Source: Toxorhynchites rutilus septentrionalis (lineage: Eukaryota; Arthropoda; Insecta; Diptera; Culicidae). Taken from it: a stretch of DNA of 64,000 bases. Positions 49,341 to 59,951 of this stretch are shown piece by piece. The notes beneath the pieces are model-generated. The model had not been told where the DNA came from, did not search any database, and saw only the letters and a program-made list of their open reading frames with translations. Position 1 is the first letter of the stretch; every line of letters starts with the position of its first letter. Both the position numbers and the translations under genes were made by a program. The DNA is taken from NCBI RefSeq assembly GCF_029784135.1, contig NC_073746.1, forward strand, positions 62,780,097-62,844,096, read 5' to 3'.

Positions 49341-49528
49341 TATATAGATATATATAACAATGTTCTGTTCGTTTGTGTACGCTCGGAAAGTACGGAACCA
49401 ATTGAGCTCAAACTAGGATACCTTACACAAAACAACCAAACATATCTAGGAAACATAAAAAATTGAAAAATTTAACTCAAACATGCAACCACAATGTGCC
49501 ACAGCAAAGCGTGGCAGGGTACAGCTAG
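49341..49528 (+). mobile_element. Short non-autonomous Helitron, plus strand
   Basis: Starts in a TATATA tract, then AACAATGTTCTGTTCGTTTG and GCTCGGAAAGTACGGAACCA, a Helitron-like 5' region. It ends with a 6-base-stem hairpin (TGCCAC at 49497-49502, GTGGCA at 49511-49516) 8 bases before CTAG at 49525-49528 followed by T. The exact 5' TC is not visible. It is a different family from its neighbour. Confidence 0.7.
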
Positions 49529-49997
49529 TTATAGATAAAAAGAGCATCTCTCCTTCGTTGCCACGTTTTCCGGAACATCGTTTATGAGGGGTTTTAATAA
49601 CTTTATAGCCAGGTGATGTATATTAAGTATCCTATGGCCATTAGTGTTCTCTTGGAAAGTTCGTGTACCTGTTGATCTCATTGGGTGCTATGTTCTGCTT
49701 ATGTATAGGAAAGGAAAAGGAGAATGGGCAAGTGCACTCGAGGAAGTGAAGCGGGCTTCTAAGGAAGACATATATCAGGAGCATAATATTGAGATCGCGA
49801 CTACTCAAGCTATCATAATCTGATATGCGTGAAAATACCCTTTCGAACTTCTAAATCAACAGTCAGTTAAATTCATTAATTGCATTTATTTACATAACCA
49901 AACAATATGCTCGATATTATGACATCCTGGGCTCTTAATGAATCGTTTCATTTTTCGTAGTGTGACCCCCCTATATAGAAATCAAAGACATAGTGCA
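49529..49997. other. Intergenic, no recognisable gene
   Basis: No gene or repeat ends recognised. Confidence 0.4.
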
Positions 49998-49999
49998 TA

Positions 50000-50819
50000 G
50001 GGCGCCAATGAAAATGGTCATCTCTAATTTCAAAAAGTTACCTCATAAAAAATCGAAAAAACACCCTATGCCAAATATTAGCTCAATTGGACTTAATGGA
50101 GAGTGGCGCTAAGCGGTCTGAGTTTGAGTTTTTTGAAAGTCGAAAAATCACCCAAGGGGGGAGTAAAGGAAATTGGGGTTTTCGAAAAAAAAATTTTGAT
50201 GCCAAATGTCTTAAAATTGCATGAAACGTCGAGATCTAGTGTTATCTCGAAAAAATTTTTTTGTCAAAAATCGACACTCTGGGACTTTTTTTTTCGGAGT
50301 ACGAGACGAAACGTGTGGTTTTAAGTGCCAATAAAAATAATTATCTCGATTTTTCATACGGAACTTGTTGCGAAATGTTGATTTGCACGATTTGAGTTTG
50401 AGTTTAAGTTATTTGAAAACCGAAAAATCACCGGAAATCGGGGTTTTCAATTTTTTTTTTCGATGCCAAATGTCTTAAAAACTATTTTCATTGGTACCCA
50501 GAACTATACGTTTCGTTTCGTATTCCGAAAAAAAACTAAGTCCCAGACTGTCGTATTTTGACCAAAAAAATCGAGAAGACACTAGATCTCGACGTTTCAT
50601 GCGATTTTAAGACGTTTGGCATAAAAAAACCACGATTTCCTTTACTCTCCCCTTGGGTGATTTTTCGATTTTTAAAAAACTCAAACTTTTACCACTTTGC
50701 GCCACTCTCGCTTAAGTCCGATTGAGCTAATATTTGGCATAGAGTGTTTTTTCGAAGTAGTGGACATTTTTTATGACGTAACTTTTTGAAATTAGAGATG
50801 ACCATTTTCATTGGCCCCC
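50000..50819. mobile_element. Complete foldback element, copy 2, TA-flanked
   Basis: Flanked by TA (49998-49999 and 50820-50821). Terminal inverted repeats start GGGCGCCAATGAAAATGG and GGGGGCCAATGAAAATGG and run for about 45 bases, and most of both arms remain complementary (ACCCAAGGGGGGAGTAAAGG against its complement near 50650). No coding capacity. The TA target suggests Tc1/mariner-type mobilisation. Confidence 0.85.
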
Positions 50820-50821
50820 TA

Positions 50822-51861
50822 TTGTACACATAATGCTAATAATCCCGACTATGAACAGGTAGTTTGTGGCGTCATTGTAATTTATGCCGTAATGCTTTAA
50901 TCTGTAATGTATCATTTTAATTTTTTATTCCTTAATTAATTTGTCGTTTCATTCTTTAATTAACTAATTCGTTGTATCTTTCGTTGAGTTTAGATGAGCT
51001 CTTTCGGTTACTTTCTCAGGTTACCCAAAGATAAATCTCGATCACGATTGTGTTTCACGCAATGCATAACGGCATATAACGCCAGGACGATTGTTTCTAG
51101 AGAAGCATTTGTTGGTCACCTTTTCAGGTTCCAAAAAAACAGTTCCGCCATCGCGATTGAGGTTCGATACAGAGTATCGAGTATCAAAACGATTGATTTA
51201 GAGAAGTTCTCACGGTCAACCTCTCAGGTTTCCTACAGTTGAATCTCCCCCGTCGCGATTTAATTTTTATAAAGAGTACGTGCGGTAAATAATAAAACAT
51301 ATAGCCGGTCCAATTGATTTTATAGGTTTTCCTGCTCAGGATACCTAAAAATAATCTCTGCCACGTGTTGTAACACATGAGATTTTTGGATTTTTGTTTC
51401 GTCGAGCCGTCGATAGTTTGCGTTTACATAATCATATCACTTACCTCAGTGAATCCTGATTCTTACGTTTCCCCACTAAAAACAATCCCTTTCATGATAA
51501 TCGCTACAGTGGCGAGCCTTCTGGTCTTCAGGCGGCGAATATGATACTAACATTCCTTCCCTTCCTCTGGTGACTGTAAGGGCGTGATCGGCGTCGTTAT
51601 TGACTATCCAAAGTTCGAATCACCAAAATTTGCACAATGAGAATGGTTTGCTACACCCAAGTGTCATTCAGTGTGTTCTTTGTGCGATTTGGCTGGTTCA
51701 CGGTTAATCATGGAGAGCAACTACGAAGTGTACAGTCTACCCAAGCTCATTTTAACAGTTGTCACTTTTTTTTGTTTAGATTTTTTTGCCATTTCATCAT
51801 GAATAGACTAGATTTTTTTAACCATGGTTCAGCTCGATAATCGGTGCTCTTTTTTTTCATA
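50822..51861. other. Intergenic with a degenerate tandem repeat
   Basis: No gene recognised. The degenerate tandem array at 50994-51372 is listed separately. Confidence 0.35.
50994..51372. repeat. Degenerate tandem repeat, unit about 100-120 bases
   Basis: Four diverged units share, in order, TTTAGAGAAG, TTCTCACGGTCA, TCTCAGGTTtCC-like, a CCATCGCGATTGA-like block and AACGATTG. Spacing is about 102-118 bases. Open frames across it are not gene-like. Confidence 0.5.
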
Positions 51862-52122
51862 AATGGCTCTAACGTTCTTAGAGGAACATCGCCGTCTCAA
51901 CGTAGTACTACTTGCATCATTTTGATTAGTACTTAGTTGAGATTTCTATGCCAAATAACATCCCTTGAATGCACTCTGAACGGCAAGCTCTAGAATACGC
52001 GTGACCACAGTGCAAGTCGGAGAAAATTTCTTTGACGAAAAATTCCCCCGACAATAACGAGAATCGAACCCGAACCCTCGACATGATAATGTGTGACGCT
52101 AACCACTCGGCCACGAGAGCAC
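51862..52122 (-). mobile_element. tRNA-derived SINE (Feilai-like), copy 2
   Basis: On the minus strand it begins GTGCTCTCGTGGCCGAGTGG, with A box TGGCCGAGTGGTTAG and B box GGTTCGATTC, and ends with the CGTTAGAGCCATT tail block. Close to the copy at 58914-59182. Confidence 0.88.
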
Positions 52123-54071
52123 AAATCGTTACTCTACTGTTCTCCAATAATAGCAATCCACTAAGGTGAAGATTTGAAAACAAACCTATTCTTCATGGGA
52201 CATATTTTAGTTTCAGCAGCTCACATGATTGTTTTTTGCATCAATTTCACTCTAATCCTATGTTTCCGTCATTTCACCGTGCATCACCGGTATTATTGGT
52301 AGTGTTGTCGTACGTATGTTTGAGTTAAATAAACTGCAATCACAAAGTCGAACAACAAACTGCGATCCGGTTCCACATTGGTGGGCAGAGGAATGGCAGT
52401 TTCCACCATTGCACACGCGGTCTATCCAAACTTGTAGAGCATAACAACTAGCCGAGAACAAATAAAGAACGGAATTCCATTGGCATGGCACATTCTGCAT
52501 GGTCCGAAGCCGGTATGTTAGTATTGCTGTCTCTATAAGTCTGCCATCCTCTTCCCGCAACCCGTCACCCCGGGAAGACCATTTTCTGGCACAGTTATGT
52601 GGTTTTGCAAGTGCTAATCGCAAGAGTGGCGCGTTGGGGATCAGATATCAACTCGTGCACATCCCGAAGTAGCCAAGCGAATAGTCATTCCTCCGGATAG
52701 TGGGCCCCGAGACAGTCTCGTTTTATTGATTACATCGGCAAGGCGATTACGATACGAAAGTGGCCAACCGAATGATGAACTAAGGCCATTACGCCACATC
52801 AGGAGCTTATCTTTCTTGCACGTGTCCTACTTTACCTTCGAGGTATGTCGTCCTAATCGGGTTATCGCAGTAAATGTTGTGTAGTTGTGTGTGTTCAGAT
52901 AGCACCTTACAGTCAACGACAACAGCGACAACGTTGTTCGACAAGAACACCACCCCGAAGTCACGTGTTTACACGGCGCTCACCACGTGGGGTCCCCCCA
53001 CATTCACTGTCGGCTCGCTTGACAAAATTAGCGAGTTTATTTAGCGCGAAAAGGCAGCCCCAGTGGCGGGGAAAATTCTGAAAATTGGATTGAAACAACA
53101 AGCTTTAAGCGTATGATAACAAAGCAACAATTATCGTGTGGCAAAGTAAGTCGTCCTTGGGAAACGGCTTTCAACCCTCGTATGTGAGGAGGGTAGCACC
53201 TTCAGTGCGTAACACAATTCAGGCGAACGACGTAATCTATGAGCCGCATTCACAGTACGCGAAAAGAAAACGTGAATTACATTCATTTTTTTTTTTCGTT
53301 TATGTAGAAGCAAGTGTTTTTGTTAGTTTTCAGAATGAAACTTCTCCGCATCGTGTCTAGCGTCCGAATTGGCATATTTGAGCGCTCTAAGATAAACCGG
53401 TGTCGGTAGGTGTGCACATCGCGTATCAGCTCAGTGATGCAATGTAAACGGCGGCGCTGCTGCGGTTGCATAATTTGATTGATATTGCGAGTAAAGAGCT
53501 TTTGATTGTATTTGATAAGCCCTCGAAGTTTGTGTGCAAGTAAATATACAGTGAGCTCTCAAAGCATTCGCAATTCATCAAATTAACCATACCATTCATT
53601 GGAGTTTTGGTTACTCTAAGAACTTTCTTCTTTATCTAATACTTTCTCAGCTTTTGGAGATAAAAAGCATTAGTTTTTGAGAACTCAATTTGATGTTTAG
53701 TTCAATATATGTTATCTAAATATTAATCTATATTATTCGTATCTCATCTAAACATTATATTTTATTTTCGCTGAGATTCTTTCGCAAATACACTAACGTT
53801 CCTTGGGAATCTTGGTGTCTGAATGATTGCACGTTCAATAGTAAGTGCAAAAGTAAGTATTAAGTGATCAATCGTTAGTTTTATCTCAGGATCTACCTTT
53901 TTAAAGGTACTGGGCAATGAACTTTGTAGTTCAAAGCCTCTAGAAGCGAGTTTCATTAGCATCAGTTCAAAGGTTAAGAGAGAGCACTACTAGAACTGCT
54001 TGTTTTCGATTCATAACTCCAACTCATAGTCAGAGCTTCGTTTTGTGCAAAATAATACGCATTCAAGAGGA
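52123..54071. other. No recognisable gene
   Basis: Holds a 121-codon minus-strand frame (52258-52623) rich in cysteine that I cannot assign, and other short frames. No transposon ends were seen. Confidence 0.35.
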
Positions 54072-54480
54072 TCTTCGTGCGTTGTGCGTTGTGCGTTCGC
54101 TTACTAAGCGATCGATCGAGAATTCAAAACTCAGGGTCCTCAATTGACCATCTTTGTGTTATTATAGAATACGTCCACGCAACTACCATCATGCCAGCTC
54201 TACTATTGGGAAAGCTCTGCTTGCAACAAGGAAAAAAAAACATCGGGCTGTTGTGCTATTAATAACACAATAATGATCATATCAACTGTCTTCGCTGTCC
54301 AGTCTTCTGAATATTTTTTTTACAATTACAATTTTGTGTAATTTACAATTTATAGAAACCATAAACATGTACCATGTACACGATTAAAACCCGGCTCTGT
54401 TACAGCTAAACGCTTATGAGTCTGAATAAATAAAAATATGGGATAAAAAAAACGCATTTATCCTCTTTGAAATGGTAAGT
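54072..54480 (+). repeat. SINE-like tRNA-related repeat, copy 2
   Basis: Opposite-orientation partner of 11480-11990: CGCTTACTAAGCGATCGAT, AAAACTCAGGGTCCTC, TTGACCATCTTTGTGTTAT, AAGCTCTGCTTGCAACAAGG and, near the end, TGTACACGATTAAAACCCGG and CTGTTACAGCTAA. Tentatively a tRNA-related SINE. Confidence 0.45.
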
Positions 54481-54668
54481 TGAAACATATGCATGCACCA
54501 GTGCAGGTCAGCTAACTCTTCCTTGACAATGAAAATTCCGGCCAGAACAGTTAACAAAAACCTATGCTGGGGATCTCCACATACCACCTGGATAAAAAAA
54601 ACACGGTTTGGGACAGTTATTTCAACGAAGAATAGCTTCGCTGCTAGGAACTCTTCTCTTCTCTTCGC

Positions 54669-54839
54669 ACACCCAGGTTTTTTTTTACGCGGGGGATACG
54701 TACCTCGTAAAAAAACGCGTAAAAAAAACCGCGGTCATTGGAAAATCCGTGTAAAAAAAACCGCGTTAATTGGAAAATCCGCGTAAAAAACCCTCGTAAA
54801 AAAACCACGCAAAAAAAACCGCGTAAAAAAACCTGGGTG
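54669..54839. mobile_element. MITE of GCGTAAAAAAACC repeats, CACCCAGG ends
   Basis: Ends are CACCCAGGTTTTTTTT and AAAAAAACCTGGGTG. The interior is a chain of about seven GCGTAAAAAAACCG-like units with two ATTGGAAAATCCG spacers. The flanking duplication is unclear. No coding capacity. Confidence 0.55.
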
Positions 54840-54840
54840 T

Positions 54841-56263
54841 ATTTTCAAACGGGACTTGAATAAAAATGTTGATTCCCACGAAAAACTACCCTATGAAAAA
54901 AAACAAATCGAACGCACTTCATTTACTAGTGTCGCATAGCTGTCGAAACAAAGTAAAAAAGTAAAGTAAAGGAAAACGGAGTTTTCATAAAAAAAATTGA
55001 TCCCAAATGTCTTAAAATTGCATGAAACGACGAAATCTACTATCATCTCTAAAAAAAAAATTGTCAAAAATCGACACTCTGGGATTTGGGTCGTTTTTTA
55101 GAGTACCAGGCAAAACGTACGGTTTAGGGTGCCAATGAAAATAATCTCAATTTTTCATATGGGACTTACTACAAAATGTCGGTTTCCACGATAAAATCCC
55201 TTTTGCAAAATATTAGCTAAATTGGACTTCATTTACTAGTGTCGGAAACGTCAAAATTTGAGTTTTTTGAAAACCGTTTAAGGCAGTATTCTAGTCTAGA
55301 AATTAGAAAAAAATCCAAAAAATTTCCTTCATATTTCTGTAGAGTATTTCTGCATTCGAGAATATACCCTAGAAAAGACTTTTCGAAAATCCTCTTGTTT
55401 ACTGAGTTAGAGCCTTTTTAGTGATGCGGTATCTAGCTTGGTACGGTCATAACAAAGAACTTCAAACGCGTTTTTCTCGAAACAAGTTTTTTTTCAATCT
55501 GGCGTACACTCAAGTTCTACTGAACCGATTCATGTCGAATTAATTTGAACACAATCTGTATGAACCTCTAAAAATTAAATTTTTTAAATTTCATTATTCA
55601 AAAAAAATCGAGAAACGTAAGAAAAAACGTTTTAAACCGCATTTTGATATCCGAACGGTCGCCATTTTGTTAAAAAAAATGTTTTAGACTTGTCCGAGGT
55701 TCATGTGATACTGAATCAAAATCTGTTCGATTTTTTGTTTCGGATAACCAGAAGGGCTGGAATCGTGTACGCCATGGCAAAATTTTTTTAAACTCCCTAA
55801 CTTCATCAGCTTGTAACCATTCTAGTTAGGAATATTTTTTCTCCGTTTATTTTTTTTGTTTTATCGTTAAAAGATAGATGAACAAATGATGATATAATCG
55901 ATCGTAAAAATACTCTTTGTTTTATTTTTACGGAGCTCGAAAAAACGTACGAAATTCGTGTTTCTACACTAGAATACCCCCTTAAACACCCAAGGAGGGA
56001 GTACTTGAATTCGGGGTTTTCAAGAGATACCACGTTTATAAATTTTTAAGTCATTTGGCATCGAAAAAAAATTTCCGATTTTCCTAATTTTATGTATCCT
56101 CCCTCCCTTTGGGAGATGTTCAAGAGTCGAAAAATCAAAACATTGAGCGCTTTGAGGCACTCCTAAATCATGTCCGATTGAGCTGAAATTTTTTTTGGGG
56201 CCAATAAACAAAATGTACATGGTCGATTTTTTAAATTTGGTGTGACCATTTTCACGGTCACCC
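54841..56263. mobile_element. Foldback element, copy 3, split by TTAA element
   Basis: Shares the block order of 50000-50819. The right end GTGACCATTTTCACGGTCAC followed by CC and TA (56264-56265) fits the family terminus; the left end is truncated next to the CACCCAGG MITE. The 700-base TTAA element at 55282-55981 interrupts it between a TTTTTTGAAAACCG block and a CACCCAAGGAGGGAG block that are contiguous elsewhere. Confidence 0.6.
55282..55981. mobile_element. TTAA-flanked element, 700 bases
   Basis: Flanked by TTAA (55278-55281 and 55982-55985). Short inverted ends: GGCAGTATTCTAGTCTAGA on the left; the right, on the other strand, is GGGGGTATTCTAGTGTAGA. No coding sequence recognised. TTAA targeting suggests a piggyBac-type MITE. 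Confidence 0.75.
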
Positions 56264-56389
56264 TAATAGTCACCTAATTTTTGAAGAATTTCATTACTTT
56301 TGAGTAACCCTGTACTTCAGTAGAGCTGTAAATAGAAAAACAGAAATCGCTCTCTCAGCCGTAGTTTTGTGCGCTTCGTATTTATTTTA

Positions 56390-56548
56390 GTTATGAATTT
56401 TTTTCTCCGTTCAATTTTTGTCTTATTGTTGAAAGATAGATGAACAAATAATGATATAATGGATAGTAAATATATTCTTCGTTTTATTTTTAACGGAACT
56501 CGAAAAAACGTCAGAAATACGTGCCTTTACACTAGAATACCCCCTTAA
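56390..56548. repeat. Truncated copy of the TTAA element
   Basis: Matches 55839-55985, including AAAGATAGATGAACAAAT and ACACTAGAATACCCCCTTAA, ending in TTAA at 56545-56548. The left part is missing. Confidence 0.7.
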
Positions 56549-56564
56549 GCCTCAAAACTATGTA

Positions 56565-57115
56565 CAGCGTCTTTCAGGTTAAACGCTCGCGCAACAAATT
56601 TTAATAACTACAAAAATGAACTGATTTTTGTTTTTAAAATCGAAAACAAAGCTTATTTTAGGACATTTTCGATGTGACCACCACTTTTTTCGATAACGCG
56701 TTTTAAACGGTGAACAAAATTCTTCATGCACAACTCGAACATTACGACTTCGAAGCTGTTGAAAATCCGAGTTATTTCTTCTTTAAGTTTCTTCAAATTT
56801 TGTGGCTTATTAACATTAACAGCGTTCCTACACGTACCCCAAGAGGATACTTCGACGACGAGAAATGTTGAAATTATTTTCTCTTATGGTATTAAGGCTT
56901 CGGTTACTCGAGTAATACGATTTCACTAAAAATACACGTTCTTGTAAGTTGTTCATCTCGACACTAAAAACCATCCGATCAGACTGAACGAGTAGCCGAA
57001 TATTATCGTCCAGGAGTGGGGAATGCAGTGTTACCATCGAAGGAGCGAAAAAAAATTATTCTATTCGAGCTATTCGATTTTTTTTTTGCGTGAGCGTTTA
57101 ATCCGAAAGACCCTG
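56565..57115 (-). mobile_element. Deleted mariner-like element (DD41D-type ends)
   Basis: TA at 56563-56564 and 57116-57117; ends CAGCGTCTTTCAGGTTAAAC and CAGGGTCTTTCGGATTAAAC are inverted. On the minus strand the N-terminal piece reads ERVFLVKSYYSSNRSL, like the helix-turn-helix head of insect mariner transposases, and near 56720-56620 an IEKSGGHIE C-terminal signature follows. The catalytic core is deleted, leaving about 550 bases. Confidence 0.65.
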
Positions 57116-57204
57116 TACATCAAACGTTACGCTCTCGTTTTAGAAACTTTGAACATATGCCCCAATAGACGATCTTAATCCCAACTCGTTTTAGGAGTTG
57201 GCAG

Positions 57205-58345
57205 CACCTTCTCAGATAGCAGTAAAATGTTGTGAATGTAAAGACATCGGTCATTTTAGCAACTTTACATACTTGAAATATTCAAAAAAATAGACTACTT
57301 TTTGAAAAGGGCGAAAAAATTTTTCATAATTTTTGCAAAAAATGATAACTTGTAAATTATGATTTTCATTGAAAAATATTAAACAAATTTTTGAAAAAAA
57401 ACTTTTATTGAAAAAGAAAAGAATGTTTTGAAAATAAAATTTATTTTTCTCGAAAACATGTGTTTTTGAAACTCTGAAAAAAAAGATAAAATAACCCTCA
57501 CTATTAGAGGCGAATGAACTGCAAAGTTTAAAGCCTCCTGAAAACAAAGAATCAATCAATCAATAACCCGCACAATTTCAAGTCATTCATACATAGGAAG
57601 ATGAGTACCTTTACAGGAAAAAAACGTTTCAAACAACAACTTTTTCACGGTTTTCTTTGAAAAATACTATTATTGTTTAATTTGTAACATTTTTTGCGTG
57701 AATTATCGTGATTTACATGCTCTGCTAACTTTTTCCAATTAAGAAACATGTCAAGAACATTTCAAACGCGAGAATTTACACACAAAAACGTAACGAGTAA
57801 AACATTATTTTTTCAGGAGTCTCCATACAAAAATACCTTATGTTTCAGAAACTATGAAATATAGAAAGTTGACGTCTTCGACGAAAGTTCATATTTTAAT
57901 AATATCTAAAACTTTATTGAATACACTGTAACGTTATTTTGACTTTAAACAAAATTAGGATTAGTTATAATTATAAAAAATAACGTGGAAAGTTGTTATT
58001 AGGAAAAACTTTCTTCCTTTAGAATTGCCCATCTTCCGATGTATAGATAACTTGTTGGAAATTGTAGGGAGAGAAAAACGAATTTAATTTTTTTTAAATA
58101 ATTTTTTTCAGCGCGATTTAAAATAAATTAATATTTTTTATGAAAATTTAAACAATTTGCTACATTTCATCATCTGATCAAAATTTTGTAGGGATCATAG
58201 TTTTTGAGCTCTAATTTTCTGTAAAAAACCAAGAAAATTTGTTTGGCCCTTTTCAAAAAGTAGACTGATTGTTTTTTTAATGTTTCAAGTTGCTTAAAAG
58301 ATCCAAGTGTTTACACCTACAACGCTTCACTGGTATTTGAGATGG
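57205..58345. repeat. Long imperfect palindrome (foldback)
   Basis: GACTACTTTTTGAAAAGGGC at 57293 faces its complement near 58247-58266 (CCCTTTTCAAAAAGTAGACT). Similarity of the arms extends outward past the CTTTACATACTTGAAA and TTTCAAGTTGCTTAAA blocks. The 24-base region near 57590 and the one near 58028 face each other as well. The family also occurs, partly, at 12240-12850. No coding capacity; flanking duplication not identified. Confidence 0.6.
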
Positions 58346-58913
58346 TTTACTCGACCTAATACCTTTGACAAATCAACAGTTTGGACATCTGTTCACATAT
58401 TCTAGTAGAGGTGACTAGATATTTTGATTTTGGAATGATTGACATGATTTTCTTGTTTGGGGCAAGTGGTAAATAGAGACTGACAATGTTCTGTTTACTA
58501 AATTTGATATAACTTAACACCTTCTGCGTTGGGTTGCAACCTCAACCAAAACCAAGCCTTATTATGCGAAACGTTGTGTGTTTTCTACTACGTTTTTGTA
58601 TATATGAGAAAATAATCATGACGACTCTAGATGAATAAGCCAAGCTTATTCCATACATGCACCTACTATTTTAATAATGAGATTTTTTTGGACAAGAAAC
58701 AACGCATAAATCTATCCCTTTTAGCATGATAAATGCGAGTGACTACTTCACCCCCATCAGGTGACAACTTTACCCCCACATTAAAAAAAAGTTAAAATTT
58801 TCAACTTTTTTTTTAATGATAAAAAATGTACGTTCAATTTTTATAAAAAAAACCTGGATTATAGCGGTATGTGGACGCTGGAAATGGGAAATATATTCCT
58901 TAAGAAGACCTTC
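58346..58913. other. Intergenic, no recognisable gene
   Basis: AT-rich DNA, no supported gene or repeat end. Confidence 0.4.
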
Positions 58914-59182
58914 TTCTTCTTCAATGGCACTAACGTTCCTAGAGGAACTTCGCCGTCTCAACGTAGTATTACTTGCGTCATTTTTATTAGTACTTAGTTG
59001 AGATTTCTATGCCAAATAACACGCCTTGAATGCATTCTGAGTGGCAAGCTCTAGAATACGCGTGATCACAGTGCATGTCGGAGGAAATTTCTTTGACGAA
59101 AAATTCCCCCGACCAGAACGGGAATCGAACCCGAACATCCGGCATGTTAGTTATGACGCTAACCACTCGGCCACGGGAGCAC
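58914..59182 (-). mobile_element. tRNA-derived SINE (Feilai-like), copy 3
   Basis: On the minus strand: GTGCTCCCGTGGCCGAGTGG, A box TGGCCGAGTGGTTAG, B-box region GGTTCGATTC, then AATTTTTCGTCAAAGAAATT and a tail ending CTAGGAACGTTAGTGCC, with a (GAA)n-like end at 58910-58922. It is the best preserved of the three copies. Confidence 0.9.
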
Positions 59183-59330
59183 ACCTTAAGAAGACCACTT
59201 TGCCCTAATTTCCTTTTTTCTCATTTATCGCTTCAGCAACTGAAATATACATTCTACCAAATATATAACGGAAATTTGGAATTTTAAATCTTCCCGCTAA
59301 ACTTTTTTTTTAAAGTTGTTACTACTGTCA
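59183..59330. other. Short intergenic, nothing seen
   Basis: AT-rich, no recognisable feature. Confidence 0.4.
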
Positions 59331-59951
59331 GTGGTCTTGATATTAATTGTGAGCGCGATCTGTCATTTAGTTTTTTTCTTGTTGCAAACAAAATTGCTTG
59401 TGCCAAAACGACAACTATGTCGAAAACACGGGTGTATGTATGAATGGTATGAGGCATTCAAAAACGGCCCAGAAGAGATGAACAATTTGTTGCGTAAAGG
59501 ACGACCATCAATCTATTCAACTGATGAAAACATCGACTAAATGAAAGGAATGGTGCTCGGAAATCTTTATCCAAGTTTGAGAGAGCTACCCAGTGAATTA
59601 AATATCTCTCACGAGACAGTTCCTTATATTTTGGTTGATGGTTTGAGCATGGGAAAAGTCGCAGCACGACTAGTACAAAAAGTGGGATCCTTCGTGGGAT
59701 CCGTTTTAACAGCATTGAATTCAAAAATTTCAACACAATCAAGTGGCTGGAAACATGCTTGAACAATCAAGTTCTGATCCCACGTTCATCCAACGTATAG
59801 TTACTGGCTCCGTGTAACTTTTCCGAAACTCAAATTACCGCTTCGTGGGATAAAACGTGTTTCGATGACTGCATTTATCGTTGGAAAAAATGTATTCCTT
59901 CAGAAGGATTTTGAAGGCGATCATATAAATTTGGATGATAAATAAAACACT
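59331..59951 (+). pseudogene. Mariner transposase, internally deleted
   Basis: Plus-strand pieces: WYEAFKNGPEEMNNLLRKGR, ELPSELNISHETVPYILVDG, KVAARLV, then DPTFIQRIVTG in another frame, which leads to the first catalytic Asp block. The sequence jumps to FPKLKLPLRGIKRVS and a C-terminal FEGDHINLDDK stop. The catalytic core (second and third Asp) is deleted. Several stops and frameshifts. Terminal repeats not identified. Confidence 0.7.
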
